This document shows positions 41,541 through 50,991 of a stretch of 60,000 bases of DNA, piece after piece. Numbering within the stretch: the first letter of the stretch is position 1; each line of letters opens with the position of its first letter. Under the pieces are notes generated by a model. The model was not told the origin of the DNA. It saw only the letters and a list, made by a program, of their open reading frames with translations, and made no database searches. The translations under genes were made by a program, and so were the position numbers. This DNA is from Clostridiaceae bacterium Marseille-Q3526 (GTDB lineage Bacteria; Bacillota; Clostridia; Lachnospirales; Lachnospiraceae), in the NCBI GenBank assembly GCA_018223375.1, contig JAGTTS010000005.1:1-60000 (forward strand). The letters run 5' to 3'.

Positions 41541-42986
41541 ATGAGTCTCAAAGAGAAGGTACTGTCCTATATCAGGACTCACAACATGCTGGCGCCGGGG
41601 CAGCGGGTAGTAGCCGGACTGTCAGGCGGAGCCGATTCCGTGTGCCTTTTGAGCCTGCTTGCGGATCTTCGGGAGGAATACAGTCTGGAGCTGCGGGCCG
41701 TCCATGTCCATCACGGTCTCAGAGGCGAAGAGGCAGACAGGGACGCGGCGTTTTCAAGGGAGCTGTGCCGCAGCCTTGGCGTCCCTTTTTCACTGGCGTT
41801 TGTGAATGTGAAGGAGGAGGCGGGAAAAAGGCGGATATCCGAGGAGGAGGCCGGCCGGATTCTTCGGTACCAGGTATTTGAACGGGAGGCCGGGCGGTGG
41901 GAACAGGAGCTTAGGAGGGAGAAAACAGCGGAACCGGACGGCAGCCAGCCAGAATCGGTTAAGATTGCCGTGGCCCATCACGGGGACGACAGCGCGGAGA
42001 CGATCCTCTATCAGCTCTTTCGCGGCAGCGGCCTGAAAGGCCTGTCTGGAATCCCTCCGGCGCGGGGAAATATTATCCGTCCCCTGCTCTGCGCAGAGCG
42101 CAGAGAAATCATAGCTTATCTGGAGGAGAAAGGACTTCCCTTTGTGACGGATTCCACCAATCTGGAAAACGATTATGCCAGAAATAAAATCAGAAATCAG
42201 ATTCTTCCCATGGCAGTTCAGGAGATCAACCAGGGGGCGGCGGATCACATCAGAAGGGCAGGAGAACTGATCGGGGAGGCGGATCGTTTCTTTGAGGAGA
42301 GAGCGGAACGTATGCTGGAGACGCTCCTGGAAACAGAGGCTTTGGAAACAGGAGAAACGAAAGAGCAGGGCTCAGAGAGCGCGGCCCTTTCTGTCTCCGG
42401 CCTTCTGGAACTCTCCCACATTGAGGCGTCCTACGCGGTGCGGGCAGTATTTAAGAGGAAAAAATGGCCTCTCAGAGATGTCACATCCGGGCATATTGAA
42501 TCGGTCCTGGCCCTTTTGAGGGGAAGAACCGGGGCGGGAAGCGATCTGCCTGGCGGTCTTCGGGCAGAGCGCAGCTATGACAGGCTGATTCTCACGAAGC
42601 TTCAACCGGGGCAGACAGAAAAAAGAGACGAATCTGGTCTTCCCTCCCTTTTTATGGAAGTGGCGGACAGGGAAAACCAGGGGGAAATTCCCAAAAACCT
42701 GTATACGAAATGGTTTGACTATGATAAAATAAAAGATACGTTATCTGTCAGATACCGCCTTCCCGGCGATTACATTACCCTGAAGGGGGGCGGCAGAAAA
42801 AGCCTGAAATCCCTGTTTATTGACGAGAAAATCCCCAGAGAAGAGAGGAGCCATATTCCGCTTTTGGCCGAGGGAAGCCATGTGTTATGGGTAATAGGCG
42901 GGCGCATCAGCGAGTATTACAAGGTAACGGAGGAGACAGAGAGAATTTTAAAAGTACAAGTAGATGGAGGTATCAACTGTGGCTGA
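41541..42986 (+). CDS. tilS: tRNA(Ile)-lysidine synthase
   Basis: The ATG at 41541 follows AAAGGAGGAACAGGGCG, giving 481 residues. The N-terminal PP-loop SGGADSV (~29-35) activates C34 of tRNA-Ile(CAU) for lysine attachment. HHGLRGEEADRD and HHGDDSAETIL are typical of TilS. The C-terminal substrate-binding domain holds KSLKSLFIDEKIPREERSHIPLL. It overlaps the next gene by eight bases (GTGGCTGA), the conserved tilS-hpt-ftsH order. Confidence 0.95.
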   Translation: MSLKEKVLSYIRTHNMLAPGQRVVAGLSGGADSVCLLSLLADLREEYSLELRAVHVHHGLRGEEADRDAAFSRELCRSLGVPFSLAFVNVKEEAGKRRISEEEAGRILRYQVFEREAGRWEQELRREKTAEPDGSQPESVKIAVAHHGDDSAETILYQLFRGSGLKGLSGIPPARGNIIRPLLCAERREIIAYLEEKGLPFVTDSTNLENDYARNKIRNQILPMAVQEINQGAADHIRRAGELIGEADRFFEERAERMLETLLETEALETGETKEQGSESAALSVSGLLELSHIEASYAVRAVFKRKKWPLRDVTSGHIESVLALLRGRTGAGSDLPGGLRAERSYDRLILTKLQPGQTEKRDESGLPSLFMEVADRENQGEIPKNLYTKWFDYDKIKDTLSVRYRLPGDYITLKGGGRKSLKSLFIDEKIPREERSHIPLLAEGSHVLWVIGGRISEYYKVTEETERILKVQVDGGINCG

Positions 42987-43503
42987 CAATATCCGTGTTT
43001 TATTAACAGAGGAAGAAGTAAATAAAAGGATCAGCGAGGTAGCTGCTCAGATTAACAAAGATTACGAGGGACGTCCTGTCCATCTGATCTGCATTTTAAA
43101 GGGAGGCGTGTTCTTTACCTGCGAGCTGGCAAAGCGTCTTGACCTGTCCGTTTCCCTGGATTTCATGTCCGTGTCCAGCTACGGATCCGGCACAGAGTCC
43201 AGCGGTATTGTGAAGATTGTCAAGGATCTGGACGAGCCGTTAGAGGGAAAGGATGTTATCATTGTGGAGGATATCATTGACTCCGGCCGTACCCTGGCCT
43301 ACCTGATCGAGGTATTAAAGCAGCGCAACCCGAAGAGCATCGAGCTGTGCACCCTGTTGGACAAGCCGGAGCGCAGGGTGAAGAAGCAGGTTCAGGTGAA
43401 ATACACCTGCTTTACGATTCCGGACGAGTTCGTAGTGGGCTACGGACTGGACTATGATCAGAAGTATAGAAATCTGCCGTATATCGGTGTGGTGGAAGTA
43501 TAA
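42979..43503 (+). CDS. hpt: Hypoxanthine phosphoribosyltransferase
   Basis: This salvages hypoxanthine and guanine with PRPP. I chose the GTG at 42979, eight bases after GGAGG, giving 174 residues (VADNIRVLLTEEEV). The upstream ATG at 42964 overlaps the ribosome binding site and is unlikely. The PRPP loop VIIVEDIIDSGRTL lies at about 95-108. Other HPRT features are LKGGVFF and the late DEFVVGYGLDY. It is coupled to tilS and followed 12 bases later by ftsH. Confidence 0.93.
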   Translation: MADNIRVLLTEEEVNKRISEVAAQINKDYEGRPVHLICILKGGVFFTCELAKRLDLSVSLDFMSVSSYGSGTESSGIVKIVKDLDEPLEGKDVIIVEDIIDSGRTLAYLIEVLKQRNPKSIELCTLLDKPERRVKKQVQVKYTCFTIPDEFVVGYGLDYDQKYRNLPYIGVVEV

Positions 43504-43515
43504 GGAGGAAAACCG

Positions 43516-45363
43516 TTGAAACAGCGACAGCCAATGGGAGGAGGTTTTTTCCTCCTGGTACTGGCCCTGACCATGCTTGTTGTGATGTGGATGAGATCGC
43601 CGAATAACCCGCTGACCGCGCCTGCCATGACGGAGCAGGACGTCTATGTGGCCCTGGAAAATGGAACCATTACCAAGGCACGGATCCGCCCTGACGCAGA
43701 GAACAGCACGGGAAAGCTTCAGCTCTGGCTGAAATCGGGAGATATGGAGGAGGTCCACGTCCTGAACGTTTCAGACTTTGCAGAGGAGTTCAGGGACGAT
43801 GGCATTCCCTACGAGGTAGAGGAAATACCCAAGGAGAATTATGCTCTGACGATTATGCTTCCGATTCTTCTGTCGGCGGGACTTCTGGCAGCGTTTTTCA
43901 TGTTTATGAATCTGAGGAACGCCGGAGGAGGCAATGCCAAGATGATGAATTTCGGCAGAAGCCGAGCCAGGATGAGCCGAGACAGCAAGGTGACGTTCGC
44001 TAACGTAGCAGGCCTGAGCGAGGAGAAGGAGGAGCTGGAGGAGATCGTAGATTTCCTGAAGGATCCTCAGAAATATACGGGAGTGGGAGCCAGAATTCCC
44101 AAGGGAGTGATTCTGGTGGGACCTCCGGGAACCGGAAAAACCCTGCTTGCCAAGGCGGTGGCCGGGGAGGCGAAGGTGCCTTTCTTCTCCATTTCCGGAT
44201 CGGACTTCGTGGAGATGTATGTGGGCGTCGGCGCGTCCCGTGTCCGCGACATGTTTGAGGAGGCCAAGAAAAACGCCCCCTGCATCGTGTTTATTGACGA
44301 GATCGACGCGGTAGCCCGCCAGAGAGGAACTGGTATGGGCGGCGGCCACGACGAGAGGGAGCAGACCTTAAATCAGCTCCTGGTGGAGATGGACGGCTTT
44401 GGAGTCAACGAGGGAATTATCGTGATGGCGGCTACCAACCGGGTGGACATTCTGGATCCGGCTATTTTAAGGCCGGGACGATTTGACCGCAAGGTGGTAG
44501 TGGGAAGACCGGACGTGAAGGGCCGGGAGGAGATTCTGGCGGTTCATACCAGGATGAAACCCCTGGGAGAGGACGTGGATCTTCACCGGGTGGCGCAGAC
44601 GACCTCCGGCTTCACCGGGGCGGATCTGGAAAACCTGATGAACGAGGCAGCCATCCACGCTGCCAGAGAAGGCAGGAAGTATCTGATGCAGAGCGACATT
44701 GACCGGGCCTTTATTAAGGTGGGAATCGGCACGGAGAAAAAGAGCCGCGTCATGTCTGAGAAGGACAGGAAAATTACGGCGTTCCACGAGACGGGGCATG
44801 CGATTTTATTCCATGTGCTTCCTGACGTGGGCCCGGTGCACACGGTTTCCATCATTCCGACGGGAACGGGGGCAGGCGGCTATACTATGCCGCTTCCGGA
44901 AAGCGACGAGCAGTATATTACCAAGGGACGAATGCTGCAGCAGATCATGGTTTCTCTGGGCGGACGAATTGCAGAGGAGCTGGCCTTTGACGATATCACG
45001 GCAGGCGCGTCCCAGGATATCAGGCAGGCCACGGCCATTGCCAGAGCTATGGTGACCGAGTACGGCATGTCCGAGCGGATCGGCATGATTGACTATGGAA
45101 GCAATGAGAACGAGGTCTTTATCGGAAGAGATCTGGCCCACGCCAGAACCTACGGCGAGGATGTGGCGGCGGCCATTGACCAGGAGATCAAGCGGATCAT
45201 TGACGAGTGCTATCAGAAGGCGAAGGAGATTATCTTAAGCCATAAAGAGGTGCTCAGCCAGTGCAGCCAGCTGCTTTTAGAAAGAGAAAAGATAGGGCAG
45301 GCAGAATTTGAGGAGCTGTTTAACCGGATAGAGAATGGAACAGACGGCCAGACAGAGAATTAA
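43516..45363 (+). CDS. ftsH: ATP-dependent zinc metalloprotease FtsH
   Basis: This membrane-anchored AAA+ protease has 615 residues and a TTG start 10 bases after AGGAGG. Two membrane helices (about 10-25 and 110-132) flank an outside domain. Walker A is GPPGTGKT (~200). Walker B is IVFIDEIDAVARQRG. The second region of homology contains NRVDILDPAILRPGRFDR. The zinc site is HETGH (~418). It degrades membrane proteins and regulators. It ends the tilS-hpt-ftsH operon. Confidence 0.96.
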   Translation: MKQRQPMGGGFFLLVLALTMLVVMWMRSPNNPLTAPAMTEQDVYVALENGTITKARIRPDAENSTGKLQLWLKSGDMEEVHVLNVSDFAEEFRDDGIPYEVEEIPKENYALTIMLPILLSAGLLAAFFMFMNLRNAGGGNAKMMNFGRSRARMSRDSKVTFANVAGLSEEKEELEEIVDFLKDPQKYTGVGARIPKGVILVGPPGTGKTLLAKAVAGEAKVPFFSISGSDFVEMYVGVGASRVRDMFEEAKKNAPCIVFIDEIDAVARQRGTGMGGGHDEREQTLNQLLVEMDGFGVNEGIIVMAATNRVDILDPAILRPGRFDRKVVVGRPDVKGREEILAVHTRMKPLGEDVDLHRVAQTTSGFTGADLENLMNEAAIHAAREGRKYLMQSDIDRAFIKVGIGTEKKSRVMSEKDRKITAFHETGHAILFHVLPDVGPVHTVSIIPTGTGAGGYTMPLPESDEQYITKGRMLQQIMVSLGGRIAEELAFDDITAGASQDIRQATAIARAMVTEYGMSERIGMIDYGSNENEVFIGRDLAHARTYGEDVAAAIDQEIKRIIDECYQKAKEIILSHKEVLSQCSQLLLEREKIGQAEFEELFNRIENGTDGQTEN

Positions 45364-45397
45364 AAGGACGCGCAGCCCACGAGGTATAAAATGCCTG

Positions 45398-45433
45398 AAA
45401 AGCCCGGACGGCGAAAGCCAGGTCCGGGCTTTT
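45398..45433 (+). terminator. Terminator after ftsH
   Basis: AAAAGCCCGGAC (45398-45409) pairs with GTCCGGGCTTTT (45422-45433). Confidence 0.85.
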
Positions 45434-45547
45434 GTGCGAAATGGAGGGGGCGCGCAGCAGGGGAAAAGAGGGGTGTCCGCGTTATGCACAAAAAAATATT
45501 TGAAATTGATTCATGTTTGTGCACACTTATTTTTCGCCCTATGCTAT

Positions 45548-45656
45548 TATAATAGACGTAACCCCCCCAATACATTATATAGTTTTTGCTACACCCCATA
45601 AAAACGAAATACCTTCTCCTAAAAAGGCCAGCTTACCCCGCTGGCCTTTTTACTTT
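45548..45656 (+). ncRNA. Candidate small RNA with C-rich motifs
   Basis: A TATAAT (45548-45553) starts a ~95-base transcript without an ORF. It ends at the intrinsic terminator AAAAAGGCCAGC (45621-45632) / GCTGGCCTTTTT (45640-45651). It carries single-stranded runs CCCCCCC (near 45562), CACCCC, CTTCTCC and ACCCC. Such C-rich patches in Firmicute small RNAs pair with ribosome binding sites. The -35 is weak. The whole gap 45364-45746 holds only this and the ftsH terminator. Confidence 0.5.
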
Positions 45657-45746
45657 TCCGGAAACATGGCTGAAAAGACGGGAGATATTCTGTTCTTCTT
45701 GTGCAATATCTGAAAATCAGATAGAATAAAAGAAGAAGGCGAGGGA

Positions 45747-47879
45747 GTGATAAGTGTGATTGACAGAGAAGCGCTGTTTTGCGATGAAACAAAGGATTAC
45801 AGGAATCCCTATGAGCCTGACGCCGGGGATACAGTCTGTCTGAGACTGCGGACGGCCAGGGACAATGCGGATTCTGTTTTTTATATAGAACCGGAGACGA
45901 AAATCCGAAGGAGAATGAAGCGGATCTGCACAGAGGGCTGCTTTGACTACTACGAAATCTGCGTGGAGATCGACGAGGAACCGGTTTCCTACTATTTTGA
46001 GATACGCCTGGGCAGTGAAATCTGCTTTTACAACCGTCTGGGAGCGGAGAATCAGGCGGAGGCCACCTATGCGTTCCGGATTATTCCGGGGTTCCATGTG
46101 CCGGAGTGGGTGCAGGGAGCCGTCATGTACCAGATTTATGTGGATCGTTTCCGCAACGGAGATCCCACCAATGATGTGGAGACCAACGAATATATTTATA
46201 TAGGAAGCCCGGTGCAGCGGGTGGAAGACTGGGACGAGCTTCCCGGGACGCTGGATGTGGGGCGCTTTTACGGGGGCGATTTACAGGGAGTCTGGGATAA
46301 GCTTGACTACCTGAAGGGCCTGGGGGTGGAGTGTATTTATCTGAATCCCGTCTTTGTGTCGCCCTCCAACCACAAGTATGACTGCCAGGATTATGAACAC
46401 ATTGATCCCCACTATGGAGTGATCGAGGAGGATATGGATCTTCTGGTGGCTTCCGACGCCATGGACAACGATATGGCGGGAAAATATGCGGCCAGGACGG
46501 CGGACGAGGCCAATTTAAAGGCCAGCGATGAGTTTTTCGCAGCGTTTATCACGGCGGCCCACCAGAAAGGAATCCGGGTTATAATCGATGGAGTGTTCAA
46601 CCACTGCGGCTCTTTTAACAAGTGGATGGACGCGGAGCTGATTTATCAGCATGAGGGCAATTATGAGCCGGGGGCCTATGTGTCGGCTGACAGCCCCTAC
46701 CGCAGCTATTTTAAGTTTAACAATCAGGACGGCTGGCCCTTTAACGACAGCTACGACGGCTGGTGGGGCTTTTCCACGCTTCCGAAGCTGAACTATGAGG
46801 AGTCGGAGGAGCTGTGCCAGGCGGTGATGCGGGTGGCTGAGAAATGGGTCTCTCCGCCTTTTGGAGCGGATGGGTGGCGTCTCGACGTGGCGGCTGACCT
46901 GGGGCGCAGCAGCGAGTTCAACCACCGGTTCTGGCAGCGGTTCCGGGATGCGGTAAAAAAGGCCAACCCTCAGGCGGTGATTTTAGCAGAGCACTACGGA
47001 GATCCGTCTCCCTGGCTGGACGGAAGCCAGTGGGATACGGTTATGAACTACGATGCGTTTATGGAGCCGGTTTCCTGGTTCCTGACAGGGATGGAAAAGC
47101 ACAGCGACGAGTTTAACGAGAAGCTTCTGGGAAATGGAACGACCTTTTTTGACATCATGCGCTACCACATGTGCCGGATGCAGCCCCAGTCTGTTTACAG
47201 CGCTATGAACGAGCTTTCCAACCATGACCATTCCCGGTTTATGACCAGGACGAACCGCAGGACAGGGCGGCTGGATTCGGCTGGATCTGAGGCGGCTTCG
47301 GAGGGAATCAGCTATGGCACGTTCAGACAGGGCGTTGTGATGCTGATGACCTGGCCGGGGGCGCCCACGCTGTACTATGGGGACGAGACAGGACTCTGTG
47401 GCTGGACGGATCCGGACTGCAGGAGAACCTACCCCTGGGGCCGGGAGGATCAGGAGCTGATAGAATTTCACCGGTATATGACCAGGATTCACAGACGCCA
47501 CCCTGCCTTTTGCACAGGTTCTGTAAAACGCCTTCTGGCTGAACAGGATTTGATTGCCTATGCCCGTGTGTCGGAGGGCTGGACCGCCGGAAAAGCAGAG
47601 CTGGAAAACGGCGAGATGAAGCGGCAGAGAGAGAGCCGCGGAGTGACGATTGTCAACACCTCGGAAGAAGAGCGGGCCGTGAGAATTCCCGTGTGGCTGG
47701 CAGGCATTACAGACAGCATGGAGCTTCGCCGCTGTATGCTCACCTACGAGGAGGGATACAATGCCGGACAGGTGCTTTACCCTGTGAAAGACGGAGTGCT
47801 GGAGATTACTCTTCCGCCCAGAGGGGCGGCTGTTCTGACAGCAGAGAGGAAAATACAGCCGGATTTTCGCTTGAAATAG
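45747..47879 (+). CDS. GH13 cyclomaltodextrinase/neopullulanase-type amylase
   Basis: This is a 710-residue glycoside hydrolase. The N-terminal ~110 residues form a beta domain as in CBM34 of the GH13_20 subfamily. The catalytic barrel follows. Region I is IDGVFNHCG. Region II is GWRLDVA with nucleophile D380. Region III is LAEHYGD with acid/base E415. Region IV is SNHDHSR with D494. No signal peptide is present, so it acts inside the cell on maltodextrins, in line with the glycogen genes elsewhere in the window. The start is GTG 45747 (GAAGGCGAGGGA before it); GTG 45756 is a second option. Confidence 0.88.
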   Translation: MISVIDREALFCDETKDYRNPYEPDAGDTVCLRLRTARDNADSVFYIEPETKIRRRMKRICTEGCFDYYEICVEIDEEPVSYYFEIRLGSEICFYNRLGAENQAEATYAFRIIPGFHVPEWVQGAVMYQIYVDRFRNGDPTNDVETNEYIYIGSPVQRVEDWDELPGTLDVGRFYGGDLQGVWDKLDYLKGLGVECIYLNPVFVSPSNHKYDCQDYEHIDPHYGVIEEDMDLLVASDAMDNDMAGKYAARTADEANLKASDEFFAAFITAAHQKGIRVIIDGVFNHCGSFNKWMDAELIYQHEGNYEPGAYVSADSPYRSYFKFNNQDGWPFNDSYDGWWGFSTLPKLNYEESEELCQAVMRVAEKWVSPPFGADGWRLDVAADLGRSSEFNHRFWQRFRDAVKKANPQAVILAEHYGDPSPWLDGSQWDTVMNYDAFMEPVSWFLTGMEKHSDEFNEKLLGNGTTFFDIMRYHMCRMQPQSVYSAMNELSNHDHSRFMTRTNRRTGRLDSAGSEAASEGISYGTFRQGVVMLMTWPGAPTLYYGDETGLCGWTDPDCRRTYPWGREDQELIEFHRYMTRIHRRHPAFCTGSVKRLLAEQDLIAYARVSEGWTAGKAELENGEMKRQRESRGVTIVNTSEEERAVRIPVWLAGITDSMELRRCMLTYEEGYNAGQVLYPVKDGVLEITLPPRGAAVLTAERKIQPDFRLK

Positions 47880-47922
47880 AAATTTCATGCAATTCTGTAA
47901 AAATTATTTTTTGAAATATGCT

Positions 47923-47950
47923 TGATTTTTTCGTCAAAATATGATATTAT
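47923..47950 (+). promoter_or_regulatory. Promoter of the tRNA pair
   Basis: TTGATT (47923-47928), a 16-base spacer and TATTAT (47945-47950), about 22 bases before tRNA-Tyr. Confidence 0.6.
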
Positions 47951-47972
47951 CTAACACGGTTACAAACCGTAT

Positions 47973-48054
47973 GGATGGGTTCCCGAGTGGCCAAAGGGGG
48001 CAGACTGTAAATCTGTTGCGACACGCTTCGGTGGTTCGAATCCACCTCCATCCA
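47973..48054 (+). tRNA. tRNA-Tyr (GTA)
   Basis: This class II tRNA has acceptor GGATGGG paired with its 3' arm, anticodon loop CTGTAAA and a long variable arm GTTGCGACACGCTTC. The T loop is TTCGAAT. The encoded 3' end is the discriminator A without CCA. Confidence 0.93.
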
Positions 48055-48104
48055 TTGCAGTGTGAGAGCGCTGCTTCTCAGAGTGGAAATCACTCATAAG
48101 AGAT

Positions 48105-48190
48105 GCCGCAGTGGCGGAACTGGCAGACGCACAGGACTTAAAATCCTGCGAGGGTTAAACTTCGTACCGGTTCGATTCCGGTCTGCGGCA
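48105..48190 (+). tRNA. tRNA-Leu (TAA)
   Basis: This class II tRNA has acceptor GCCGCAG/CTGCGGC, anticodon loop ACTTAAAA and a long variable arm GCGAGGGTTAAACTTCGT. The T loop is TTCGATT. No CCA is encoded. It lies 50 bases after tRNA-Tyr and is probably co-transcribed. Confidence 0.93.
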
Positions 48191-48196
48191 TTACAG

Positions 48197-48226
48197 AGAG
48201 TCTTGAGAAATCAAGGCTCTTTTTTC
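48197..48226 (+). terminator. Terminator of the tRNA pair
   Basis: AGAGTCTTGA pairs with TCAAGGCTCT around GAAA and is followed by six T. Nothing is seen from 48227 to 48390. Confidence 0.8.
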
Positions 48227-48390
48227 GTTTCCGGAAGAGCTTCTGGGGAGCATTCATGTCGAAACCAGTCCCTTTTGGCGCGCTGCTGTCTTTTTCCTCA
48301 GGTTTTTCTGCGTTCTTGAATATCCCTTTTTAAAAACAGTCATAGATTCCAAACTTCATTGCATACAATAAATAGCAAAGGAGTGATAGC

Positions 48391-49947
48391 ATGTCTAATT
48401 ATCAGCGGTTAATATCATATATCTATACATATGAGAGCGGACTGAAAGGCAAAAATGTGGGGTTTGCCAAGCTGGAGACAAGAAACAGCCAGTGCCGTCT
48501 GACTGTAAATGTAAAAAAGGTTGTTCCGGTGGGAAGCCCCTTGGGGGTGTATCTGCTGTCGAGAGATGGGGAGCAGAGAATCGGAACGCTGTTTTCCAGA
48601 AACGGGGCGGGAGAATTCCGCGCGCTTTTAAACGCGGATCGGGTAGAGGGAAGCGGCAGGCCCCTGCAGGAGTTTTTTGGCCTTTCCATTCATGAGGCGG
48701 AGAATGCAGGCCATTCCTACACAACCATTTGGGAGGATGCGGCGATGAACGCTGCTGAGGCGGTGAAGAAAGAGGAGAAAAACGCTGACAGAAGCCAGGA
48801 AAAGCTTCAAAGCCGGCAGGAAGAGGAGCGGGCGGACCAGGCAGAAGAAATAGAACCGGAAAGCGAAGCGGAGGAAGCGCTGGAAAAGCAAGAGAAAGAG
48901 GCCGGGCGTCCAGAGAAGGAAGAACAGAAGCCAGAAGCGGAGAAGCCGGAGGAAGAAGAGGAAGAAATAAAGCCGGTAGAGGAAAAAGTAGAGGGGGAAG
49001 AGGAGAAAAGAGAAGCGGAAGAGGAGAAAACAGCAGCAAAAGAGGAGAAAACAACAGCGGAAGAGGTCCAGTCCAGGGCAGAACAGGAGAAGGAAGAGGA
49101 AGAAACAAAACGGGAGACAGAGGAGAAAAACAAGCGGGCAAAGGGGGAGGAGCCAGAAGAAGAGACAAAAAGAGTCAATGTGGAAGCGGCACAGACAGCG
49201 CCGGAAAGAGCGGGAAAAACAGACGAAGCAGGGGAGCAGGAGAAAAACAGTATACGGGAGAGGCTGCTTTGCCAGAATACTCTGCCGCCCATCCGGACAG
49301 TTTCTTCCCATGCGCTGTCTGGAACAGGAGCCGGAATAGAGGCTATGACGGAAGGCAAAACAGACGCTATGACGGAAGCCAGAACGGAAGCCAGGACAGA
49401 CCGGCGAAGCGCCCGCCCGCGTTCGCGCCGCAGACTGGACGGGGGAATGAGCGCCAGAGAGTGGGCGGAAAACCTGGCGGCTCCAAGAGGCCTTAACCGG
49501 GACTGCAAAACGGAAGCTACCATAAAAGCGGACGACAGAGCGTTTATTCCTCTTCACGAGCTGGACGACGGATGCAGCCACCAGAGAATGTGGGCCAGAC
49601 TGAGACGGAAGTACCCTAAAATACTGGCTTTTGACTATGAACCTGGCTGTGAAATTTTGACGATCAAACCCCAGGATATCGGTCTTCTTCCCAGAGAGGC
49701 CTGGATTTTTGGGAATAACAGTTTTCTGCTCCACGGGTACTACAGCTATCGGTATTTGATTTTAGCGAGATTGGAAAATCCTGGCGGGGAGCCCAGATAT
49801 CTCCTGGGAGTCCCGGGGCATTATTCTTCCAATGAAAAATATATGGCGTCCATGTTTGGATTTTCTGATTTTATTATGTCAAAAAAACAGCCGTCAGGGG
49901 ACGACTGTTTTGGATACTGGTATACAGACGTGCGGGTAGGAAATTAG
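48391..49947 (+). CDS. Acidic low-complexity protein with conserved end domains
   Basis: This 518-residue protein has three parts. Residues 1-110 form a compact beta-rich domain (MSNYQRLISYIYTYESG... KNVGFAKLE). Residues ~120-300 are almost only E, K, A, R, Q in imperfect short repeats (EEEKREAEEEKTAAKEEKTTAEE). Residues ~390-518 form a second domain (WARLRRKYPKILAFDYEPG... LLPREAWIFGNNSFLLHGYY). The end domains resemble uncharacterised Lachnospiraceae proteins, perhaps DUF6128. No membrane segment is visible. The ATG follows AAAGGAGTGATAGC. Its role is unknown. Confidence 0.75.
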   Translation: MSNYQRLISYIYTYESGLKGKNVGFAKLETRNSQCRLTVNVKKVVPVGSPLGVYLLSRDGEQRIGTLFSRNGAGEFRALLNADRVEGSGRPLQEFFGLSIHEAENAGHSYTTIWEDAAMNAAEAVKKEEKNADRSQEKLQSRQEEERADQAEEIEPESEAEEALEKQEKEAGRPEKEEQKPEAEKPEEEEEEIKPVEEKVEGEEEKREAEEEKTAAKEEKTTAEEVQSRAEQEKEEEETKRETEEKNKRAKGEEPEEETKRVNVEAAQTAPERAGKTDEAGEQEKNSIRERLLCQNTLPPIRTVSSHALSGTGAGIEAMTEGKTDAMTEARTEARTDRRSARPRSRRRLDGGMSAREWAENLAAPRGLNRDCKTEATIKADDRAFIPLHELDDGCSHQRMWARLRRKYPKILAFDYEPGCEILTIKPQDIGLLPREAWIFGNNSFLLHGYYSYRYLILARLENPGGEPRYLLGVPGHYSSNEKYMASMFGFSDFIMSKKQPSGDDCFGYWYTDVRVGN

Positions 49948-49962
49948 AAAAGGCATGGCTTT

Positions 49963-50655
49963 CTAATCGACTCCGCGCAGTTTGGCGGTTTTGGCGCAGG
50001 GACGGACAATATCCAGATAGTGCAGAAGCTCTTCCTTGGAGCAGGCTGAAAAACCGGGAGTGAGAACGTTTTCAGAATCCTGGTAAGACTGAAGAAAATA
50101 GGAGCTGCAGCCGTTGATCCACTGAGCGATATCAATAAAATCCTCTTCGGAGTGGAGCTCTCTGACAACCGTCGTGCGGAATTCGAAGGGAACAGCCCCT
50201 GAAAGCAGAAAGGCAATGCTTTCTTCGATAGGAGCAAGGCTGATTCCCGGTACGCCGCAGGCCCGGCCATAGTTTGCCCGGCCCGCTTTGATATCCATAG
50301 CGGCATAATCGATCAGGCTCTGTTCGCATAGGCGTTTCAGAACCTCTGGCCGGAAGCCGTTGGTATCCAGCTTAACAGCCAGTCCCAGCGAACGTATCTT
50401 TCTGATAAAATCCTCCAATTCTGGATGCAGGGTCGGTTCCCCTCCTGTAATACAGACTCCTTCCAAAACATTGGAACGTTTTTTCAGAAAGGCCAGTACG
50501 TCCGGCACGGAGAAGGGATGCTCTGCGCAGCCGTCCAGCAGATCGCTGTTGTGGCAGAAGGGACACCGGAAGTTGCAGCCGCCCAGAAAAATAGTGGAGG
50601 CCACGCGGCCTGGATAGTCGAGAAGAGTTGTTTTTTGTAAACCGCATATATTCAT
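49963..50655 (-). CDS. nrdG: Anaerobic ribonucleotide reductase activating protein (radical SAM)
   Basis: This 230-residue radical SAM activase has the cluster motif CNFRCPFC with the third Cys (C27-x3-C31-x2-C34), inside FLGGCNFRCPFCHNSDL. GGEPTLHPELEDFI follows as the SAM-binding GGEP. This short, NrdG2-like form installs the glycyl radical on class III ribonucleotide reductase. No nrdD gene is adjacent. PFL activases look similar, but the start MNICGLQKTTLLDYPG fits the NrdG branch. It lies convergent to the acidic protein gene with a 15-base gap. Confidence 0.85.
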   Translation of the reverse strand: MNICGLQKTTLLDYPGRVASTIFLGGCNFRCPFCHNSDLLDGCAEHPFSVPDVLAFLKKRSNVLEGVCITGGEPTLHPELEDFIRKIRSLGLAVKLDTNGFRPEVLKRLCEQSLIDYAAMDIKAGRANYGRACGVPGISLAPIEESIAFLLSGAVPFEFRTTVVRELHSEEDFIDIAQWINGCSSYFLQSYQDSENVLTPGFSACSKEELLHYLDIVRPCAKTAKLRGVD

Positions 50656-50689
50656 GGTAAAACCTCCAATGGATCATGTTGTGGAACTG

Positions 50690-50870
50690 GTATATATTCT
50701 CACTAGACTCGTGAAAAACCTCGCCAAGTGTTCATATTATACCACATTCAATAAGCTCGAAAAGACCTCGCTAAGTGTCTGGATATGACTCGTACTAACC
50801 TCATACTTCGCCTGCGGCTCGTATTCGTTAAGTACTCCTATTATACCATATCATCAGACGGCCGGCCAAG
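50690..50870. repeat. Degenerate direct repeats with embedded TATAAT-like motifs
   Basis: Three imperfect units contain (A/G)CTCG...ACCTCGC(C/T)AAGTGT and ATTATACCA. The units start near 50704, 50753 and 50786. ATTATACC reads GGTATAAT on the minus strand, so it could provide the nrdG -10. TATTATACCATAT matches, in reverse, ATATGGTATAATA at 21297. No gene lies in 50656-50991. Confidence 0.4.
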
Positions 50871-50991
50871 TGGATCCGGGATTCATCCTTTTCATCCCTT
50901 TCTTTTTGTTTTATTTCTCAGCTATTGCCAGGGAGAGGCCCTGTGGTCTATACTTAATGGAAAATAGGGAAAATGAAAACAGGAGAATGGA

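Noticed and set aside
46983..47888. A 301-codon open frame opposite the GH13 gene
   Set aside because: It is a shadow of a gene with all catalytic motifs intact; no family likeness.
48062..48319. A frame across tRNA-Leu
   Set aside because: It overlaps a clear tRNA gene and its terminator.
48628..49734. A 368-codon open frame opposite the acidic protein gene
   Set aside because: It is the antisense shadow of an E/K-rich repeat region. Its L/F/S-rich product is what that composition gives on the other strand, and it has no ribosome binding site.
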